This document shows, in pieces, positions 41,789-50,820 of a DNA stretch of 64,000 nt (position 1 is the stretch's first letter; the number at the start of each line of letters is the position of its first letter). The notes under the pieces are model-generated. The model searched no databases, was not told the origin of the DNA, and saw only the letters and a program-made list of their open reading frames with translations. The position numbers were made by a program, and so were the translations under genes. Source of the DNA: Mycolicibacterium chitae (GTDB lineage: Bacteria; Actinomycetota; Actinomycetes; Mycobacteriales; Mycobacteriaceae); assembly GCF_900637205.1 (NCBI RefSeq), contig NZ_LR134355.1:4030001-4094000 (forward strand), written 5' to 3'.

Positions 41789-42813
41789 TTCGGTGCACAC
41801 CTCCCCGTGGATTGCTCGATGAGTTTGACGTAGACCGGCTGACCGCCCTTGCCGTTGAGCTTCAACGACATCGAGCAGAGGTACTCGGGGATGAAGTCGC
41901 CGCGGTTGCCCAGGCGCGCCAGCCGCTTGTAGGCATCGGGGAGCGAGTTGAGCAGGTTGTCGAGGTACTCGTGATCGGCCAGCGCCAGCGAGTTGACCCG
42001 ATCGGACTGCGCGACAGTCTCTTTGAATGGCGCGCGCGCCTGCATCAGCAGGTCGGAAACCGTCGCCGAGGCTTCGTTGGTGTAGGCCACCGCGTTGGTG
42101 ACGTCGACCTTGCGCTGCTCGAGGCCCTGCACCAACTCCGACAGCGAGTCGACCGCCTTGCCGAACTGCTCGGTCTGGCCGCCGAAGGTGCCCAGCACGG
42201 TGTTGAGGTTGGTGATCACCTGCCCGATCAGCTGATCGCGGTCGGCGAGCGTGTTGGTGACCGTGGCCGCGTGGCTCAAAAACGACCCGATGGTCGCGCC
42301 CTCGCCCTGGAACGCCTGGATCAACGCGCTCGACAGCGTGTTCACCTGTTCGGGGTCCAGCGCGCGGAACAGCGGACGGAACCCGCCCAGCAGCGTATCG
42401 AGGTCCAGCGCCGGCTCGGTGCGGGCCACCGGGATGGTGCCGTCGGCGGGTAGCCGCTGCATGTCGCCGGCACCCTCCACCAGCGCCATGTAGCGGTCGC
42501 CGATCGGGTTGGCCCAGCGGATCTGCGCCTTGGTGGCCTCGGTGAGGGACACCGAAGGATTGGCGGAGAACTCGACGACCGCCAGCGAGTTCTGCTGGAC
42601 CGAGATCTTCTTCACCTGACCGACTTCCACGCCGGCGACGCGGACGAAGTCGTTGATCTCCAGGCCGCTCACGTCGGTGAACTCGGCCTTGTAGAGCGGC
42701 TGATCGGAGAACCGCAGGTTCGCAAAGATCGCCAGCAGACCGAACGTGGCGACAACACACGCCACCACGAACACGGTTAGGTTGACGACGACACGTCGCA
42801 GGTTAGTTCGCAC
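41785..42813 (-). CDS. mceB: Mce family protein MceB
   Basis: 342 aa. An N-terminal membrane helix (VNLTVFVVACVVATFGLLAIF) and an MCE domain (YKAEFTDVSGLEINDFVRVAG). It ends in a C-terminal CAPK after LCSMSLKLNG, with cysteines that may form a disulphide. It starts 36 bp after mceA, the only real gap in the operon; that gap carries two copies of GTGGGTCATGGT (42830-42841 and 42845-42856). Confidence 0.92.
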   Translation of the reverse strand: MRTNLRRVVVNLTVFVVACVVATFGLLAIFANLRFSDQPLYKAEFTDVSGLEINDFVRVAGVEVGQVKKISVQQNSLAVVEFSANPSVSLTEATKAQIRWANPIGDRYMALVEGAGDMQRLPADGTIPVARTEPALDLDTLLGGFRPLFRALDPEQVNTLSSALIQAFQGEGATIGSFLSHAATVTNTLADRDQLIGQVITNLNTVLGTFGGQTEQFGKAVDSLSELVQGLEQRKVDVTNAVAYTNEASATVSDLLMQARAPFKETVAQSDRVNSLALADHEYLDNLLNSLPDAYKRLARLGNRGDFIPEYLCSMSLKLNGKGGQPVYVKLIEQSTGRCAPK

Positions 42814-42849
42814 GGTTGATCCTGGTCCTGTGGGTCATGGTCCGGTGGG

Positions 42850-44214
42850 TCATGGTGCTGGTTCCGGTGCGGGCGGGGCCGGCGGGGCGGGATGCTCGGG
42901 CACACCCGGCCACAGCGGGGTGCCGTCGGGTCCGTACCACGGGGCGCCGTAGGGCGGGCCGCCCGGCCACGGCGGCGGGGGTCCCGGTGCCGGGCCGCCC
43001 GGATACCGCAGCCGCGGCGGTTTGGGGACGCCCTTGGTGACCGGGAAGTAGTTCACCCAGCCCGGGAAGCCGATTCCCGGATTCGGCCGGATGTCCAGGC
43101 CGGTGCCGAATCCGGTGTCGGTCACCAGGTATCGCACGGGGTAGTTCTTGCTGACGTCGGGCAGCGAGCCACAGCTCGGCTTGCCTCCGGGTCCGCCCTT
43201 GGCGTTGACCACCGGCAGATGCTGCGGGTACTTGTACGGGTCGTCGCCCAGCAGCAGCCCGACGTCCTGCACCACCGATCGGCCGTTGCCGCCGATGTTC
43301 TCGTAGCCACCGTTCTCCAGCGCGAACCTCGCACCCTGCAGCAGGCAGGTGTAGATGGGGTCGTACTTGAGCAGCAGGCTGGTGGTCGGCTCGAGGACGT
43401 TGATGCCCTGGATGATGTTGTCGCGGTTCGGCGCGATCAGGTCGATCCCGCTGTTGGAGAAGCCGATCGAACTGAGCAACAGCGCATCGAGGTCGCTGGC
43501 GCGGTCGGCGATGGTGGTGCTGGTGACGCTCGCCGCGTCCAGCGTGCTGAGGATGTCTTGGGCCGCACTGCTGTAGGCATCGCTGAAGCCCTTGAACGAC
43601 ACCCAGTTCTTGCCGACGTTGTCCATCCGCGGATTGATCGCCAGCAGCACCTCGTTGGCGTCCGTGGTGGCTTGGCCCATTCGCTCGCCCTGTCCGCGGA
43701 CGCCGTCGGCCACGGCCGTCAACACGGCACTGAGCTTGGAGACGTCGATCTGGTCGAGCAACCCGACGAGGTTGTCGAACACGGTGTTCACCTCGGTGGA
43801 CACGTTGCGGGCCTGCAGCACCGCGCCGGCGGCGATCCGCTGCGCGCTCGGTTCGGCCGGATAGATCAGGTCGACGTACTTGGCCCCGAAGGCGGTGGTG
43901 GAGGCGATCTCGGCCTCCACGTTGGCGGGGATGTAGTCCACCTGGTCGGGGAAGATCTCGAGCTGCAGTCCCACGGGGTGCTTGCCGCCGGAGATGCCGG
44001 CGACCCGGCCCACCTCGACGCCCTGCAGCTTGACCTTGGCTCCCGACTCCATCACCAGACCCGAGCGGTCTGAGGTCAAAGTGACTGGCACATAACGGCG
44101 GAACGTGCCGGCGAAGATCGCCGAACACATCACCACCAGACCGATGACCGTCAGGAACAGAGCCGCTGTCCACCACAGGGGGTGAACCCGACGTTGGCCC
44201 AATGTGTTCTCCAT
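42850..44214 (-). CDS. mceA: Mce family protein MceA (Mce3A-like)
   Basis: 454 aa. An N-terminal helix (LWWTAALFLTVIGLVVMCSAI) precedes an MCE domain (VPVTLTSDRSGLVMESGAKV, GVEVGRVAGI) and helices to about residue 270. The segment GLDIRPNPGIGFPGWVNYFP resembles the C-terminal part of Mce3A as I recall it, more than Mce1A or Mce4A, and is followed by a Pro-rich tail. Three bases separate it from yrbEB. The Mce3 assignment is supported by the neighbouring Mce3R-like regulators but rests on memory. Confidence 0.9.
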   Translation of the reverse strand: MENTLGQRRVHPLWWTAALFLTVIGLVVMCSAIFAGTFRRYVPVTLTSDRSGLVMESGAKVKLQGVEVGRVAGISGGKHPVGLQLEIFPDQVDYIPANVEAEIASTTAFGAKYVDLIYPAEPSAQRIAAGAVLQARNVSTEVNTVFDNLVGLLDQIDVSKLSAVLTAVADGVRGQGERMGQATTDANEVLLAINPRMDNVGKNWVSFKGFSDAYSSAAQDILSTLDAASVTSTTIADRASDLDALLLSSIGFSNSGIDLIAPNRDNIIQGINVLEPTTSLLLKYDPIYTCLLQGARFALENGGYENIGGNGRSVVQDVGLLLGDDPYKYPQHLPVVNAKGGPGGKPSCGSLPDVSKNYPVRYLVTDTGFGTGLDIRPNPGIGFPGWVNYFPVTKGVPKPPRLRYPGGPAPGPPPPWPGGPPYGAPWYGPDGTPLWPGVPEHPAPPAPPAPEPAP

Positions 44215-44217
44215 CGA

Positions 44218-45072
44218 CTACCCCGCCAGATGAAAGTTGCCGGACTGGCCATAGATCGCCAGCGAGAGGAAGAGCACCACCAACACCGCGGTGATCAACG
44301 AGGTGCGGACGGCGCGACCGACCGCCTCCCCGACTCCCGCGGGCCCACCGGTCGCGGTGAACCCGTAGTAGGTGTGCACCAGCATGATCGCGACCGCCAT
44401 TGCGATGGCCTGGAAGAACGACCAGATGATGTCGGTCGAGTTCAGGAACGTCTCGAAGTAGTGGTCGTACACGCCCGAGGACTGGCCGTAGACGACGATC
44501 GTGCCGAACCGCGCCGCCCAGAACGCCGACAGCACCGCGACGCAGTACAGCGGGATCACCACGATCACACCGGCCAGCACCCGACTCGAGGCGAGGTAGG
44601 CGATGGACCGCACCCCCATGACCTCGAGGGCATCGATCTCCTCGTTGATCCGCATGGCGCCCAGCTGCGCGGTGGCCCCGGCGCCGATGGTGGCGGCCAA
44701 CCCGATCCCGGCGATCACCGGCCCGATCAGTCGGACATTGAAGTAGGCGGAGGCGAAGCCGGTGAGCGCCTCGACGCCGACGTCGGCGAACTGGTTGTAG
44801 CCCTGGACCGCGACCAAAGCACCCGTCGACAGGGTGAGGAAGCCGACGATCACCACGGTGCCACCGATGACGGCCAGAGCGCCGACGCCCAGGCTCATCT
44901 GGGCGATCAACCGGATGAGCTCCACCCGGTAGTGCAGCAGCACGTCCTTGATGGAACCCAGGGTGTAGAAGTAGAACCGCGCCTGCGTCCCGATCCGGGT
45001 CAGGCCGGCGACCCAACCACGAAAGCTGTTCTGCAAGCGCCCATACCGCTTGCTGGGAGTGGTGGCGGTCAT
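44218..45072 (-). CDS. yrbEB: Mce permease YrbEB
   Basis: 284-aa MlaE-family permease that forms the inner-membrane channel with YrbEA and is driven by MceG. Five or six membrane helices are present, with the conserved loop NEEIDALEVMGVRSIAYLASSRVL (the EExDAL coupling motif) and GATAQLGAMR. ATG 45072 overlaps the yrbEA stop by ATGA. Confidence 0.94.
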   Translation of the reverse strand: MTATTPSKRYGRLQNSFRGWVAGLTRIGTQARFYFYTLGSIKDVLLHYRVELIRLIAQMSLGVGALAVIGGTVVIVGFLTLSTGALVAVQGYNQFADVGVEALTGFASAYFNVRLIGPVIAGIGLAATIGAGATAQLGAMRINEEIDALEVMGVRSIAYLASSRVLAGVIVVIPLYCVAVLSAFWAARFGTIVVYGQSSGVYDHYFETFLNSTDIIWSFFQAIAMAVAIMLVHTYYGFTATGGPAGVGEAVGRAVRTSLITAVLVVLFLSLAIYGQSGNFHLAG

Positions 45073-45896
45073 AGCGTCGCCTTGATCCCCACCGCGGAGG
45101 CGATGATGTTGATGGCGAACAGCGCGACGAACGTGAACACGACGGTCTCGTTGACCGCGTTGCCCACACCCGCGGGCCCGCCACCGACGGAAATGCCCTT
45201 GTAGCAGGCGATCAGACCCGCGGCCAGACCGAACAGTGCGGCCTTGATCAGCGAGATCACCACGTCGGCGGCACCGGTGATGACCGTCAGGCCGCTGATG
45301 AACGCACCCGGCGTCACGTGCTGGACGAACACCGAGAAGGCGAAGCCACCCGTCAGACCCACCAGGATCACCACCGAAGACAGCAGGGTCGCCACCACCG
45401 TCGCGGCCAAAACCCTTGGCACCACCAGCGACTGGATCGGGTCGACACCCATCACCCGCAGCGCGTCCAGTTCCTCCCGGATGGTGCGCGCCCCGAGGTC
45501 GGCGCACATCGCCGTGGCGCCGGCCCCGGCGACCACCAGCACGGTCACCACCGGTCCGATCTGGGTGACGGTGCCGTAGGCGGCACCGGTGCCGGCGAAG
45601 TCGGCGGCGCCGAACTCGAGCAACAGGATGTTGAAGGTGAAGATCAGCAGCACGGTGAACGGGATCGCCAGCATCAGCGTGGGAACCAGCGACACGCGCG
45701 CGACGAACCAGGACTGCTCCAGGAACTCCCGCCAGGCGAACGGCCGCCGGAACATCGCCGCGAAGGTGTCCATCGCCATGGCGAAGAAACCGCCGAGCGC
45801 GGTGAACGGCTTGCCCGCCTTCGTCGACGAGATGCTCGCCAGGCCGTTGCTCCATCGCGAGGTCGAACCGGCAGCAGTTGCTTCGGTAGTGGTCAC
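45069..45896 (-). CDS. yrbEA: Mce permease YrbEA
   Basis: 275-aa MlaE-family permease. The EExDAL coupling loop reads REELDALRVMGVDPIQSLV, preceded by GAGATAMCADLGAR. GTG 45896 chosen: the in-frame start at 45932 would place a 16-bp palindrome inside the coding region and add 12 residues unlike the family. First gene of the operon yrbEA-yrbEB-mceA-F-mas-mas. Confidence 0.92.
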   Translation of the reverse strand: MTTTEATAAGSTSRWSNGLASISSTKAGKPFTALGGFFAMAMDTFAAMFRRPFAWREFLEQSWFVARVSLVPTLMLAIPFTVLLIFTFNILLLEFGAADFAGTGAAYGTVTQIGPVVTVLVVAGAGATAMCADLGARTIREELDALRVMGVDPIQSLVVPRVLAATVVATLLSSVVILVGLTGGFAFSVFVQHVTPGAFISGLTVITGAADVVISLIKAALFGLAAGLIACYKGISVGGGPAGVGNAVNETVVFTFVALFAINIIASAVGIKATL

Positions 45897-45916
45897 GAGA
45901 GTCCGATCGTCCCTGC

Positions 45917-45932
45917 GTGGGCGTACGCCCAC
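45917..45932. promoter_or_regulatory. 16-bp palindrome in the yrbEA leader
   Basis: GTGGGCGTACGCCCAC is perfectly self-complementary and ends 21 bp before the chosen yrbEA start. It could be an operator or an RNA hairpin in the leader. No second copy was seen in the window. Confidence 0.45.
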
Positions 45933-46042
45933 CCGCGGCGCACACCGCTTTGTGAAAGATAATTCTGCACTGACCGAATCAACCTGACACCCTTTCCATC
46001 AAGCGCCCCGCGCCGCACCGCCGAAGTGGCTTCCGTCACAAG

Positions 46043-46063
46043 AGTGATTGACGATAGCATCGC
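46043..46063 (-). promoter_or_regulatory. Island motif 2, copy in the mce promoter
   Basis: The minus strand reads GATGCTATCGTCAATCACT after GC; it matches 19 of 21 bases of the copy before the P450 gene. It lies about 150 bp upstream of yrbEA in a 507-bp region (45897-46403) without a gene. The rest of this region is A/T-richer than its surroundings and shows only CCCGGGCTTCCAGCCCGG (46120-46137), a short stem. Confidence 0.55.
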
Positions 46064-46403
46064 ATACTCGATTTTCGACCGTCAAGCTCCCGGCCTTGTT
46101 GCGGCCTCGTCAATACTCGGCCCGGGCTTCCAGCCCGGTCAATATTGCGCCTATGAACAGGCGATTGCGCTATTCAGAGGAGACCCCTCCGCGTAGCCGA
46201 GACCCGCCGCACGGGGCCGCGAAATCATCCGCGTTGTAAATAGGAATTCTAGATCGTCTGAATTGCGTCCGAAAAATGACGATTTTCGCGACGCGGTCCG
46301 CGCCGACGCCCGACAGGGACCACCTTGTTAGTTGTCCTTACGGACTTGGCATTGCCATCTCGATCCCCCGCCGGCACCGCCTCGAAACTCGCGGCCCGTC
46401 GCC

Positions 46404-47444
46404 TCACGGCACCAGAACGGCGCGTCCTTGAACCTTCCCGGACTCGAGCCGCTCAACCGCCTGCAACGCATCTACCAGCGCAAACCGCTCCACATCGATG
46501 GCGATGTGGCCCTCGCGCGCCAGCGCCACGCACGCCATCAGATCGGTCCTTGTGCCGCCGTAGGAGGTGCGGAACGTGGCACCCCAGGGCCAGCCGACAC
46601 CGGTCCTCGGCTCCGCCGCTATCGGGGCCGTGCCGCCGGCGAGGCCCGCGGCCTGCACAACTCCGTAGGGCGCCACACAATGCGCCGCGGTGCACAACGA
46701 GGCGTCGTTGCCCACGAAATCGAAAACCGCGGCCGCGCCCAACCCGTCGGTCATGCCCAGAATCTCGGTGTGCGCGTCCGCACCGGCCGGCACCGCGTCG
46801 TGGGCGCCGTGCCGTCGCGCATCGACGAGCCTGTCCGGATCGATGTCGACCGCGATGATGCGCACCGCCGACGTCGCGCGCAGGATCTGGATGGCGCAGT
46901 GGCCCAGTCCGCCCACACCGATCACCACGGCTGCCGCCCCCGGCGTCAGCGCGGCCCGGCTGTGCCCGATCGCGTGGTACGCGGTCATCGCGGCGTCAGC
47001 GAGCGGCGCGGAAACCACCGGGTCGAGTCCGTCGATGCTCACCAGGAACCGTGCCGGCACCCGCATGAATTCGGCCATCCCGCCGTCGGGACCCAATCCC
47101 GGGGCCGGCGGTTGGGCCCGACGACCACCGCGCAGGCACGCGTTATCGGCACCGGCGACACAGTTGCGGCATCGTCCACAAGACCAGCAGAGGTGGACGA
47201 CGGCCGAGTCGCCCTCGACCCAGTCACGCACGCCGGCGCCGACGGCGGCGACGGTGCCGGCCACCTCGTGCCCCAGCGTCACGGGCCGGGAGAAGATCCG
47301 GTCCGGGTTGTGCACCACGTGCAGATCGGAATGACACAGTCCGGCCGCGCTCACCCGCAGCAGAACATCGTCCGGCCCGATCTCCGGAATCGGGACCTCC
47401 ACGATCCGAACCACCGTGGGCTCGACCAGCTGTACGGCACGCAT
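46404..47444 (-). CDS. Zinc-dependent alcohol dehydrogenase (MDR family)
   Basis: 346 aa. Catalytic zinc ligands are in GLCHSDLH and GHEVAGTV. The structural zinc site is complete as CX2CX2CX7C in CGRCRNCVAGADNAC. The cofactor motif is GVGGLGHCAIQ with AVDID after it, which favours NAD. Its ATG shares the last base of the preceding SDR stop. Last gene of the BVMO operon, so it should oxidise the alcohol released by the esterase. Confidence 0.9.
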   Translation of the reverse strand: MRAVQLVEPTVVRIVEVPIPEIGPDDVLLRVSAAGLCHSDLHVVHNPDRIFSRPVTLGHEVAGTVAAVGAGVRDWVEGDSAVVHLCWSCGRCRNCVAGADNACLRGGRRAQPPAPGLGPDGGMAEFMRVPARFLVSIDGLDPVVSAPLADAAMTAYHAIGHSRAALTPGAAAVVIGVGGLGHCAIQILRATSAVRIIAVDIDPDRLVDARRHGAHDAVPAGADAHTEILGMTDGLGAAAVFDFVGNDASLCTAAHCVAPYGVVQAAGLAGGTAPIAAEPRTGVGWPWGATFRTSYGGTRTDLMACVALAREGHIAIDVERFALVDALQAVERLESGKVQGRAVLVP

Positions 47445-48259
47445 CAGAAGTACTGCGCCCCACCGTCGACGCTGAGGTGCTCGGCGGTGATGTAGGACGA
47501 CGCGTCGGACGCCAGGAACACCACCGCCTTCGAGATCTCCTCCGGCCCGGTGGAGTAGTCCGGCAGGAACGGCGTGCCCATCCCCATCAACGGCGGATTG
47601 CTCTCCCCGGCGGCGGTGAGTTGGGCGATCATGTCCCCGGACCCCATCGGTGTGTCGACCGCGCCCGGGTGAATGCTGTTGACCCGCACCCGATGTCGGC
47701 CGAGCTCCGCGGCGAACGCCCGGGTCATGCCCACCACCGCGTGCTTGCTGGTGGTGTAGGGCACCATGAACGGCTGCACCTTCTTGCCGGCGTAGGAACT
47801 GACCACGATGATCGAACCGCCGCCGCCGTCGACCAGGTGCGGCGCCGAGACCATGATGGTGTTCCACACCCCGGTGACGTTGATGTCCAGGCTGTCCCGG
47901 AACACCTCGGGCTTGGTCTGGTCCCAGGTGGCAGGCACGCAGATCGCGGCGTTGGCAACCACCACGTCGAGGCGGCCGAACTCGCCGACACCCCGGCCCA
48001 CCGTGGCCCGCAGGCCGTCGAGGTCGCGAACATCGACCCGCTCGGCGAGCACCCGGCGGCCCTCCTTCTCGACCAGTCGCGCGGTTTCGTCGAGATCCTC
48101 GGGCGTCGGGGAATCGTAGGGCACGCCCGGCAGCGGACCGGCGATGTCCACCGCGATGATGTCCGCGCCGGCGCGCGACAGCGCCACGGCGTGCGTTCGG
48201 CCCTGGCCACGCGCAGCACCGGTGATGAAGGCGACTTTGCCGTCGAGTTCTCCGGCCAT
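47444..48259 (-). CDS. Mycofactocin-coupled SDR oxidoreductase
   Basis: 271-aa SDR: TGAARGQGRTHAVALS at the nucleotide site. An insertion after ADIIAVDIAG (residues about 40-62) is the mark of the mycofactocin-coupled SDR group, whose bound NAD is recycled by mycofactocin and not by free exchange. Catalytic Ser is in VVSSYAG and the YxxxK is YTTSK. 42 bp after BVMO1 and overlapping the ADH gene by one base. The group assignment is from motif recognition; no mycofactocin genes are in the window. Confidence 0.82.
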   Translation of the reverse strand: MAGELDGKVAFITGAARGQGRTHAVALSRAGADIIAVDIAGPLPGVPYDSPTPEDLDETARLVEKEGRRVLAERVDVRDLDGLRATVGRGVGEFGRLDVVVANAAICVPATWDQTKPEVFRDSLDINVTGVWNTIMVSAPHLVDGGGGSIIVVSSYAGKKVQPFMVPYTTSKHAVVGMTRAFAAELGRHRVRVNSIHPGAVDTPMGSGDMIAQLTAAGESNPPLMGMGTPFLPDYSTGPEEISKAVVFLASDASSYITAEHLSVDGGAQYF

Positions 48260-48301
48260 GGGTTGATGTCCTTCCTGAGGTCGACTGGGTTTACCGGGGG
48301 T

Positions 48302-49912
48302 TCAACTGAAGTCGAATGCGGCGTAGCCCGAATCCGCGATCTCGGCATGCTTGGCGGTGAGTCCGATCAGCCCGCCGTCGTAATGGCGGAAGGTGACCGC
48401 CTTCCCCGGGGTGTTCACGCCGTAGGTGTAGTCGAGGGCGGCCTGGGCGCCCAGCGTTCCCTGGTTCAGTTCGTAGACGTGCGCGGTCCACTCCGCCTCG
48501 GCCTCGGGGCGGGCCTCGACGCGGGTGCAACCGCGGCGCAACGCCTCCCCGATCACCTCGTTGACGAAGTCGCACTGGCGCTCCGAGATACGCGGCACGT
48601 TGCCGGCCGAACTGTGCGGCCCCACCACGAAGAACAGGTTCGGGAAGCCCGGGCTCGCCGCGCCGACCACGGTGTGCGGGCCCTCGGCCCAGTAATCCTT
48701 GAGCGTGCCCGCGGTGCCGGTGATCTCGATGCGGTCGAAGGCGCCGGTGATCGCGTCGAATCCGGTGGCGTAGACGATGATGTCGAACTCGCGTTCGCCG
48801 TCGGCGGTGGCGATGCCGCGCGGCGTGACACGCTCGATCGGCGTGTCCCGCATGTCGATCAACGAGACGTGCGGCAGGTTGAACACCTCGTAGTAGTCGG
48901 TCTCGAACGGCGGCCGCTTGACCCCGTAACCGTGGTCCGGAATGAGTTTGTCGGCGATCTTCTGATCGTGGACGCGGGCGCGGATCTTCGCCTCGAGGAA
49001 CTTGGTGAACTCGGTGTTGTAGTCCTTGTCCGTCATCACCTCGACGTAGTTGCCGAGAAGCTTGGCGAATCCGGGTGCCTGCCAGAGGGTTTCCCAGTAG
49101 GCGGCGCGCTGCTCCGGGGTCTGCTCGGCCGGGTTGTCGGCGGAGAAGTTGTGCACGAAGCCGGCAAACGAACCCATCAGGCCGGTGTGCATCTGGTCGA
49201 AGTCGGCCCTGAGCTGTTGCTGCTCCTCGGCGGTGATCGGCCGATTGTTCAGCGGGGTGCACCAGTTGGGTGTGCGCTGATACACGGTCATGGATCCGAC
49301 CTGTCCGGCGATCGCCGAGATGATCTGGACGCCACTGGATCCGGTACCGATGACGGCGACGCGCATCCCGGTGAAGTCGATGTCGTGCTTGGGCCACAGT
49401 CCCGTGTGATACGACTCGCCCTGGAAGTCCTCGATCCCTGGCACGGCGGGATACTGCGGGGCCGACAGGATCCCGATCGCCGTCACCACGAACCGCGAGC
49501 GGATGGTGCTGCCGTCCGAGAGCGTGGTGGACCACGTGCGGGCGGCCTCGTCCCACGTCATGGTCAGCACCCGCACCCCGAAGGTGATGTGGCGACGCAG
49601 GTCGAACCTGTCGACGACCGTGTTGAGGTAGTTCTCGATCTCGGGTTGGCCGGCGAAGTGTTCGGTCCAGTTCCACTCCCCGAGTAGTTCCTCGGAGAAG
49701 AAGTAGGCGTAGCTGTAACTTTCGGAATCGAAGCGGGCGCCCGGGTAGCGGTTCCAGTACCAGGTACCCCCGACCCCGTCGCCGGCCTCGACCGCCCGGT
49801 ACGTGAGGTCGGTCTGGGCCAGCTTGTACAGCTGGTAGATGCCGGAGATTCCGGCACCGATCACGAGGACGTCGATCGGATCTGTCGCGTCGTTGAGGGG
49901 CTCGGTCGCCAT
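48302..49912 (-). CDS. Baeyer-Villiger monooxygenase 1 (flavin-containing)
   Basis: 536-aa FAD/NADPH enzyme that inserts oxygen next to a ketone to give an ester or lactone. FAD motif GAGISG at 19-24, BVMO fingerprint FQGESYHTGLWP starting at 163, NADPH motif GTGSSG at 189-194. The length and the DGVGGTWYWNRYPGARFDSES line are those of the cyclohexanone/phenylacetone monooxygenase group. ATG 49912 chosen. 11 bp after the esterase gene in the operon. Confidence 0.92.
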   Translation of the reverse strand: MATEPLNDATDPIDVLVIGAGISGIYQLYKLAQTDLTYRAVEAGDGVGGTWYWNRYPGARFDSESYSYAYFFSEELLGEWNWTEHFAGQPEIENYLNTVVDRFDLRRHITFGVRVLTMTWDEAARTWSTTLSDGSTIRSRFVVTAIGILSAPQYPAVPGIEDFQGESYHTGLWPKHDIDFTGMRVAVIGTGSSGVQIISAIAGQVGSMTVYQRTPNWCTPLNNRPITAEEQQQLRADFDQMHTGLMGSFAGFVHNFSADNPAEQTPEQRAAYWETLWQAPGFAKLLGNYVEVMTDKDYNTEFTKFLEAKIRARVHDQKIADKLIPDHGYGVKRPPFETDYYEVFNLPHVSLIDMRDTPIERVTPRGIATADGEREFDIIVYATGFDAITGAFDRIEITGTAGTLKDYWAEGPHTVVGAASPGFPNLFFVVGPHSSAGNVPRISERQCDFVNEVIGEALRRGCTRVEARPEAEAEWTAHVYELNQGTLGAQAALDYTYGVNTPGKAVTFRHYDGGLIGLTAKHAEIADSGYAAFDFS

Positions 49913-49923
49913 ATCGTGGTCCT

Positions 49924-50811
49924 TTACTGGATAGCGAGAACGTCGCGGATGAAGTCTGCGGTGGCCGAGATCGCCGAGTGTGCCTCGGGCAAGTCGCCCA
50001 ACAGGATCTGGTGCACGTGCGGCATCCCGTCGTACACCTCGACGGTGGCCCGGCCGCCCGTCGCTCGGATGGCCTCGGCGACCCGGGTGGTGTCGTCGTG
50101 CAGGATCTCCTCGGTGCCGACCTGCAGGTACAGCGGCGGCAGTCCGGAAAGGTCGCCGTACACCGGCGACGCCAGCGGATCCGCCGGATCGTGGACGCCG
50201 AGGTAGTCGGCGGCGTTGGCGTCCAGCTGTTCCCGGGTCATCAAGGGATCCCGGCCGGCGCGCTCGGTCACCGACGGACTGCGCATGGTCAGGTCGGCCC
50301 ACATCGACTGCATGGTTGCGGCCGCGGGCAGTTGGCCGCCGCGGCTCTTGACTGCCAGCAGGGCGGCCAGCGCCAGTCCACCCCCGGCCGAATCTCCGGA
50401 AATCACCACGTGTTCCGCACCATGGTCGGCGATCAACGCGGCCAGCGCGGCCACCGCGTCATCGACGGCCGCGGGAAACGGATGTTCGGGGGCCAGCCGG
50501 TAGTCCGCGACGAACACCGCCACCGCGGCCGCCGCGGCCAACTCGGCCGCCAAGGGGCCGTGGCTGCGGCTCGAGCCGAACCGGAAACCTCCCCCGTGCA
50601 GATGCAGGACCACCCCGCCGACGGTCCCGGCGGGCCGGAACCAGGCTCCCGGCACTCCCCCGATCACGTCCTGGCTCACCGTCACCGAGTTCGAGATACC
50701 CGCCCGCGCCATGCTGGCGTCGTAGCCCGATCGAATCTGATCGATCGTTGCGTCCGCGGCCGCAAAGGAATACGCCTGCGCCACAGCGTCGATCACGCGT
50801 TGTTCCGCCAT
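49924..50811 (-). CDS. HSL-family esterase of the BVMO operon
   Basis: 295-aa alpha/beta-hydrolase: HGGGFRFGS oxyanion loop, GDSAGGGLAL nucleophile elbow, YRLAPEHPFPA; the acid is in GTEEILHDD and the base His in GMPHVHQI. Lies between two BVMO genes with gaps of 9 and 11 bp, so it almost certainly cleaves the ester that a BVMO makes. Confidence 0.9.
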   Translation of the reverse strand: MAEQRVIDAVAQAYSFAAADATIDQIRSGYDASMARAGISNSVTVSQDVIGGVPGAWFRPAGTVGGVVLHLHGGGFRFGSSRSHGPLAAELAAAAAVAVFVADYRLAPEHPFPAAVDDAVAALAALIADHGAEHVVISGDSAGGGLALAALLAVKSRGGQLPAAATMQSMWADLTMRSPSVTERAGRDPLMTREQLDANAADYLGVHDPADPLASPVYGDLSGLPPLYLQVGTEEILHDDTTRVAEAIRATGGRATVEVYDGMPHVHQILLGDLPEAHSAISATADFIRDVLAIQ

Positions 50812-50820
50812 CTCGACTCC

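Noticed and set aside
46048..46239. 63-aa plus-strand frame in the mce-ADH gap
   Set aside because: Falls on motif 2 and the presumed mce promoter, has no ribosome-binding site and no protein-like pattern.
46240..46262. GGAATTCTAGATC as another motif 1 copy
   Set aside because: Only the TCTAGAATT part agrees; the TAAC half and the spacing are missing.
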